From the NCBI GenBank assembly GCA_964630775.1, contig CAZVYY010000005.1, positions 73,209 through 137,208 of the forward strand: a stretch of DNA of 64,000 nt, written 5' to 3'. The translations under genes and the position numbers were made by a program. Origin of the DNA: Anaeroglomus sp964630775. GTDB taxonomy: Bacteria > Planctomycetota > Phycisphaerae > Sedimentisphaerales > Anaerohalosphaeraceae. This document shows, one piece after another, positions 60,444 through 64,000 of the stretch. The stretch's first letter is position 1. Every line of letters begins with the position of its first letter. The notes below the pieces were generated by a model, which was given only the letters and a program-made list of their open reading frames with translations, made no database searches and was not told the DNA's origin.

Positions 60444-61328
60444 ATGGCACAGCAACTGGCTTTTATCGGCATGGGGATTATGGGCGCCCCGATGACCCTG
60501 AATCTGCTCAAGGCAGGTCACGCGGTTACGGTCCATACCCGCACGAAGTCAAAAGCCAAAGAAGTTCTGGCTGCCGGCGCCGTATGGGCCGACAGCCCCG
60601 CTCAGGCCGCACAGAATGCCGACATCATTTTTACCTGCCTGCCCGATACGCCCGACGTGGAAAAAGTCTTGCTGGGTTCCGACGGCGTGATTCAATCCGC
60701 AAAGCCGGGCGCTGTGTGCGTGGATCATTCCACCATCAGCCCCGACGCCACGGTCCGCATGGCAAGGCAGTTGGCGGTCAAAGGCATAACGCTTCTGGAT
60801 GCCCCTGTCAGCGGTGGACAAAAAGGGGCCATTGAAGCCAAATTATCAATTATGATTGGCGGCCCGCAGGAGATGGTGGAAACCATTCGGCCGGTTCTGA
60901 ACGCAATGGGCACTGCCATTACCTGGTGCGGGCCGGTCGGCTCAGGCCAGACCACCAAGCTGGTCAATCAGGTCATGGTCATTCATACGATTATGAGTAT
61001 TGCCGAAGGGCTGGCCTTTGCCAAACGGGCGGGGCTGAATCTGGAAACCACCATGGCTGCCACCACCGCGGGTGCCGCCTCCAGTCGCTCGCTGGTGAAT
61101 CTTGGGCCAAAAATTCTGGCCGGGGATTTCGCCCCTGCTTTCAAGGTGGATTTGCAGTTGAAGGATTTGCGGCTGGTGCAGGAAACTGCCCGCAACATCG
61201 GGCAGCCTCTGCCGGGGACGGCGCTGGCCGCCGAGCTGCTGGCTATTCTGGCCGCCAAAGGCCGCGGCTCCGACGGCACCCAGGCCCTCTATGAGGTCAT
61301 CCTGTCGCTGGGGGCAGACAAAACATAA
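60444..61328 (+). CDS. NAD(P)-dependent beta-hydroxyacid dehydrogenase
   Basis: 3-hydroxyisobutyrate dehydrogenase / tartronate-semialdehyde reductase family, cytoplasmic. Rossmann start FIGMGIMGAPMTLNLLKAG, substrate motif LDAPVSGGQKGAIEAKLSIM, and the catalytic lysine in GSGQTTKLVNQ. The C-terminal helical domain has FAPAFKVDLQLKDLRL. Length of 294 is standard. The start at 60444 lies 4 bases after the preceding stop; the frame is open upstream to 60369 but without family similarity. The exact substrate (hydroxyisobutyrate, tartronate semialdehyde, glyoxylate or succinic semialdehyde) cannot be told by eye. Confidence 0.92.
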   Translation: MAQQLAFIGMGIMGAPMTLNLLKAGHAVTVHTRTKSKAKEVLAAGAVWADSPAQAAQNADIIFTCLPDTPDVEKVLLGSDGVIQSAKPGAVCVDHSTISPDATVRMARQLAVKGITLLDAPVSGGQKGAIEAKLSIMIGGPQEMVETIRPVLNAMGTAITWCGPVGSGQTTKLVNQVMVIHTIMSIAEGLAFAKRAGLNLETTMAATTAGAASSRSLVNLGPKILAGDFAPAFKVDLQLKDLRLVQETARNIGQPLPGTALAAELLAILAAKGRGSDGTQALYEVILSLGADKT

Positions 61329-61348
61329 CCCGCTTCCAGCGCAAGAAA

Positions 61349-61383
61349 AAGGCCGTCCGGAAGGTGTGATCGCAGACGGCCTT
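61349..61383. terminator. Terminator between converging genes, stronger on the minus strand
   Basis: AAGGCCGTC and GACGGCCTT form a 9-bp stem. On the minus strand TTTTTCTTG follows, serving the small acidic gene. On the plus strand it follows the dehydrogenase by 20 bases. Confidence 0.85.
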
Positions 61384-61404
61384 ATTGGAAAAGGAGTTCA
61401 CTCC

Positions 61405-61596
61405 CTACTCGTTACCTCCGCTGCCGGAAGAGCTGTCGCCGCCGTCGCCGTCGGAAGGCATGTCGGTTGTTCCGCCGTCATCGCCGTCGCTCAGGGCGAC
61501 CGTGCCGGGATCATACGCAAGGCTGTGGGCAAATACGCTGCCCTGAATCATCACAAGACAAACCAGTAAAAGCAGTGCAATCATCATCCGTTTCAT
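61405..61596 (-). CDS. Small acidic Gly/Asp/Ser-rich secreted protein
   Basis: 63 residues from ATG 61596, which has AAAGGGG six bases upstream; frames from 61602 or 61632 are less likely. The signal peptide MIALLLLVCLVMIQGSVFA ends before HSLAYDPG. The mature part of about 42 residues is nearly all Asp, Gly, Ser and Glu (SDGDDGGTTDMPSDGDGG). It may bind calcium or be a spacer-like surface peptide. No family recognised. It lies 26 bases after the prepilin gene on the same strand and is probably translated from the same message. Confidence 0.65.
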   Translation of the reverse strand: MKRMMIALLLLVCLVMIQGSVFAHSLAYDPGTVALSDGDDGGTTDMPSDGDGGDSSSGSGGNE

Positions 61597-61622
61597 AGAC
61601 ATCCCCTTTCGATTAAAATCGG

Positions 61623-63281
61623 TTAAATGCATTCCTGATACGAATTGGTCACAGGTTTCAATATCACAGGGCTGGTAATCCCGCTGGGCAGCATATTGTC
61701 TGCCGCGGGGGTGATTTCGATGGTTCCGATATCTCCCGCTTCAGTCGTTTCCGAACCGCCGTCATTCAGCGTGGCGCCGATGTTGGTCACATAACCCGAG
61801 GTGTAGCTGGTCGTGTCGGCCATCGAGATAATCGTGCCGTAAATCTGGGCGTTGCCGCGCACGTCCACAATCCCGCCGACAATCGCCCCTGTCAGGACAT
61901 TGTTGTCGCCGGTGTTGGGGTTGGTATTGCCCAGGTTGACGTTGAAGTGGGGCGCCAGAATTGTCGCTTCGGGAATCGAAGACTTATTCTGGAACGTCGC
62001 CGTCCCGGTGAAGTACAGGCAGTTGGCCTGCCAGTTCAGATTGCTGGGGGTATTGGTAATAATAACCCCGTTGAAGGTGCAGTTTTCAAATCGCACATTG
62101 TTATAATAGGTGCTGGTGCTCGTCGAGCAGTCCACATACAGCACTTCTTCAAACGTGCAGTTTTTGAATAAGGCATTGTTGTTGCTGTTGAGAACCACAT
62201 TACGAAAAGTCTTGTTTTCATATTTATAGCGATCCAGCGTTCGGCTGCTGCTGCTGGCGGGCTGGCTGTAGTTGCCCGCGGCATGAGGAAAGTATTCGCG
62301 GACCTTGGTGATGCCGGTGGTTGAAATCCTGCCGTTGGCCACCAGTGAACCGGTTGCTGAGACGGTGGTGGTAGGGATCGCGTTTTTATACATCGATGTA
62401 TTGTAATCGCCAATACTCAGGCCGGGAATATTCGTCTGGTCGGGAACGCCGTAGTTGATGCCCTGGTGGTAACCCTGGATTTCATCGGCGGAGGAATAAA
62501 TCCGGTTGCCGTCCGCATCAAACATGGGATTGCCGTCACTGTCCAGGGTTTCAAGCTGATACGACTGCGCGGAAATGGTGTCTTTGGACAATACGGTATT
62601 AATGGTTCCTTCGACGCTCGAATCAGAGGTCATGTTAAAGGGCGATATCGCAGCCCGGTTCCACGAGCTGTAGATGCTGCCGTGAATGGTCGTGTCGCCG
62701 GTAATCCACATACGACCGCGTCCGGCCAGCGCATAGTTCATCACTGTGGCGTCTTTGGTGATGTTCAGGTTGAGTTTCAGCGTCCGGGTGATGCCGCCGT
62801 CGGCACCGGTCACCTGAATGACAACCACTTTGGGATCGCTGGAATACCGCGAGAAGGTAATCTGAAAAGCGCCGCCGCTCTGACAGGGAATATACGAGGG
62901 TGTCCGGATACGCATCCCGGAACCGCCGGCATCGGTAAATGCCATGGCATTGGGCACCGTCACATTGCCCAGCTTGACCGTCTGCAATTGCGTACACAGC
63001 TTGGACCACATCGTGTCGGCTTCGGTCGTGGTGACGTAATTATACCCGGTCTTTAAGGGATTGGTGGTCGAAGCCTTTTGTGCGACATAGAGTGCGCAAT
63101 CCAGACCCGACAGGGCCGCATTGAGTGCATTGTTGCCGGCCTTGTGATTGGCCGCCATCTGTGTGTTGGCACTGGACAGGCTCAGAAAGCCGACCGACAG
63201 CGACGCAAAGATCGCCAGAAATATCATCGCCGCAATTAAGGCGATGCCGCGGTTATTAATGTGTTTGTTGCGAATCGTCAT
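61623..63281 (-). CDS. PilX-like prepilin with C-terminal beta-helix-like repeats
   Basis: The N-terminus is a prepilin-type signal: NNRGIALIAAMIFLAIFASL, with a short basic leader and a long hydrophobic helix, then SSANTQMAANHKAGNNALNA as in PilX-type minor pilins. The cleavage site is atypical (R-G-I-A-L rather than G-F-T-L-I-E). The remaining 450 residues are secreted. A DKYGNPMFDADG-like segment occurs near 250, and from about 340 to 420 there are NCTFEEVLYVDC / NVRFENCTFNGVII repeats typical of a right-handed beta-helix. Length of 552 is far above a normal minor pilin. It may be a pilus tip or secretion pseudopilus component with an adhesive domain. No other pilus gene is near. Confidence 0.72.
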   Translation of the reverse strand: MTIRNKHINNRGIALIAAMIFLAIFASLSVGFLSLSSANTQMAANHKAGNNALNAALSGLDCALYVAQKASTTNPLKTGYNYVTTTEADTMWSKLCTQLQTVKLGNVTVPNAMAFTDAGGSGMRIRTPSYIPCQSGGAFQITFSRYSSDPKVVVIQVTGADGGITRTLKLNLNITKDATVMNYALAGRGRMWITGDTTIHGSIYSSWNRAAISPFNMTSDSSVEGTINTVLSKDTISAQSYQLETLDSDGNPMFDADGNRIYSSADEIQGYHQGINYGVPDQTNIPGLSIGDYNTSMYKNAIPTTTVSATGSLVANGRISTTGITKVREYFPHAAGNYSQPASSSSRTLDRYKYENKTFRNVVLNSNNNALFKNCTFEEVLYVDCSTSTSTYYNNVRFENCTFNGVIITNTPSNLNWQANCLYFTGTATFQNKSSIPEATILAPHFNVNLGNTNPNTGDNNVLTGAIVGGIVDVRGNAQIYGTIISMADTTSYTSGYVTNIGATLNDGGSETTEAGDIGTIEITPAADNMLPSGITSPVILKPVTNSYQECI

Positions 63282-63421
63282 AACATCCCCCAGAACAAAG
63301 TTCTTGGCTGTATAAAGTGTACTAAATATAAAGGCGAGTGGGAAAAATATTTGGTTGTGTCAAAAAATGAGTACGAGTTAAAGGCCGCAGTAAAGCCGTA
63401 TTGATTCTTTTACGGCGGGAG

Positions 63422-64000
63422 CTAAATTCTGGTGCGTATAAACCGCAGTGTTATAAGACCTGCACTGGCAAGAAGTACAGCTCCGGGAGCAGGAACAGTT
63501 GTTGTATTAGATGATAATAATTGGACATTGTCGATTAATATGGTCGAATCAATGCCATCGTTGGGTTGATGATGAAGGGAGAAATTGAGGGTCAACTGCT
63601 GTGCCCGCCAGCCGTCTAAAATATCCACCTGAATTGAATACAAGACATATTGCCAATCCGGATTATTCTCCGGGTCGGGAGAATCCAATAAATCCTCAAC
63701 CACAGAGACCCCGGCCGGGGTATCGCCTTGTACCCACCCGATGGGAGGATCTGCCAGATAAGCATCCCCGCTTTTCCAGTGGAAGAAGGAATTGGTTCCG
63801 AGGACAGAATTGCCCATGTTATCGACGAGTTTAATATACAGATGATCTGTCTCTGAAATAATAGGTCTTGGCGTTCGAATTTGAAAACGCAGGGCTGTAC
63901 TCTTGTTATCGATAAAATCAGACAGGGAAATACTGCTACAAGCGAGTGACTGTCCCCCTGTCTTTGGGCCATTTTGAACGTTAGGATTCCCGACAATATT
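63422..64000 (-). CDS. PEP-CTERM-like secreted protein, 5' end beyond window
   Basis: The frame is open to the window edge, so only the last 192 residues are seen; the ATG at 63817 is internal. The visible part is a beta-rich domain (STALRFQIRTPRPIISETDH, LVDNMGNSVLGTNSFFHW, AQQLTLNFSLHHQPN, STILIDNVQLLSS) resembling jelly-roll domains of PEP-CTERM proteins. It ends VPAPGAVLLASAGLITLRFI-RTRI, a VPxP motif, hydrophobic helix and basic tail, i.e. an exosortase sorting signal with a proline-alanine variant. It would be cut and anchored at the surface. The 140 bases before the prepilin gene hold nothing obvious. Confidence 0.7.
   Translation of the reverse strand, partial: NIVGNPNVQNGPKTGGQSLACSSISLSDFIDNKSTALRFQIRTPRPIISETDHLYIKLVDNMGNSVLGTNSFFHWKSGDAYLADPPIGWVQGDTPAGVSVVEDLLDSPDPENNPDWQYVLYSIQVDILDGWRAQQLTLNFSLHHQPNDGIDSTILIDNVQLLSSNTTTVPAPGAVLLASAGLITLRFIRTRI

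Overview
The window reads as a chromosomal piece of a planctomycete, most likely a Phycisphaerae lineage known from metagenome assemblies. This is inferred from several large secreted proteins built from LamG, PA14, Ig-like and beta-helix modules that end in a dockerin-like D-x-DC-x-VDL-x-DFAVFA-x-DWL motif, a LamG-fused FecR protein next to an ECF-type sigma factor, FGE-type sulfatases, a PEP-CTERM-like protein, and clade-typical short membrane proteins. A run of 10 N (23258..23267) shows the sequence is a scaffold.

Layout. 1..3400 is an AT-rich two-gene island (HerA-like ATPase plus NurA-like nuclease with a zinc ribbon) that ends in a 27-nt near-perfect palindrome. 3437..11438 is more GC-rich and holds aroDE, a redoxin plus a tiny Cys/Lys-rich secreted protein, an M14 peptidase lipoprotein, a REP-associated transposase with its four REP hairpins, a thioesterase, a small membrane protein and a secreted esterase. 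11694..17921 is a sigma factor / FecR-LamG / LamG-dockerin / sulfatase block. 18031..22180 is an iron block (DtxR-type regulator, FeoA, FeoB, porin) with three DtxR-like operators. 22259..26623 (minus) holds a split glycogen-synthase-type glycosyltransferase and a GH127-type glycosidase. 27449..33823 holds a possible leader peptide and two giant PA14/LamG secreted proteins. 33939..35610 (minus) holds a sulfatase remnant, tRNA-Lys(TTT) and tsaB.

35848..38904 is a secretin. 39000..43573 (minus) is an operon aroA / HPr-kinase-PEPCK-like P-loop protein / chorismate-synthase-like protein; the last lacks the GESHG histidine. 44051..55723 is a single 3,890-residue subtilisin fused to three Gly-rich beta-helix blocks. 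55847..61328 holds a small protein, yifB/comM, hemL, a membrane protein and a beta-hydroxyacid dehydrogenase. 61405..64000 (minus) holds a small acidic secreted protein, a PilX-like prepilin with beta-helix-like repeats, and a PEP-CTERM-like protein cut by the window edge.

The genes together suggest a heterotrophic polysaccharide degrader (sulfatase, esterase, GH127, carbohydrate-binding modules) with a secretin-based export route, ferrous iron uptake and shikimate-pathway genes. The features that most deserve a second look are the diverged aroA-X-aroC operon, the giant protease/beta-helix protein, the HerA/NurA island and the REP/RAYT system. All family calls come from reading the sequence by eye, with no database search.
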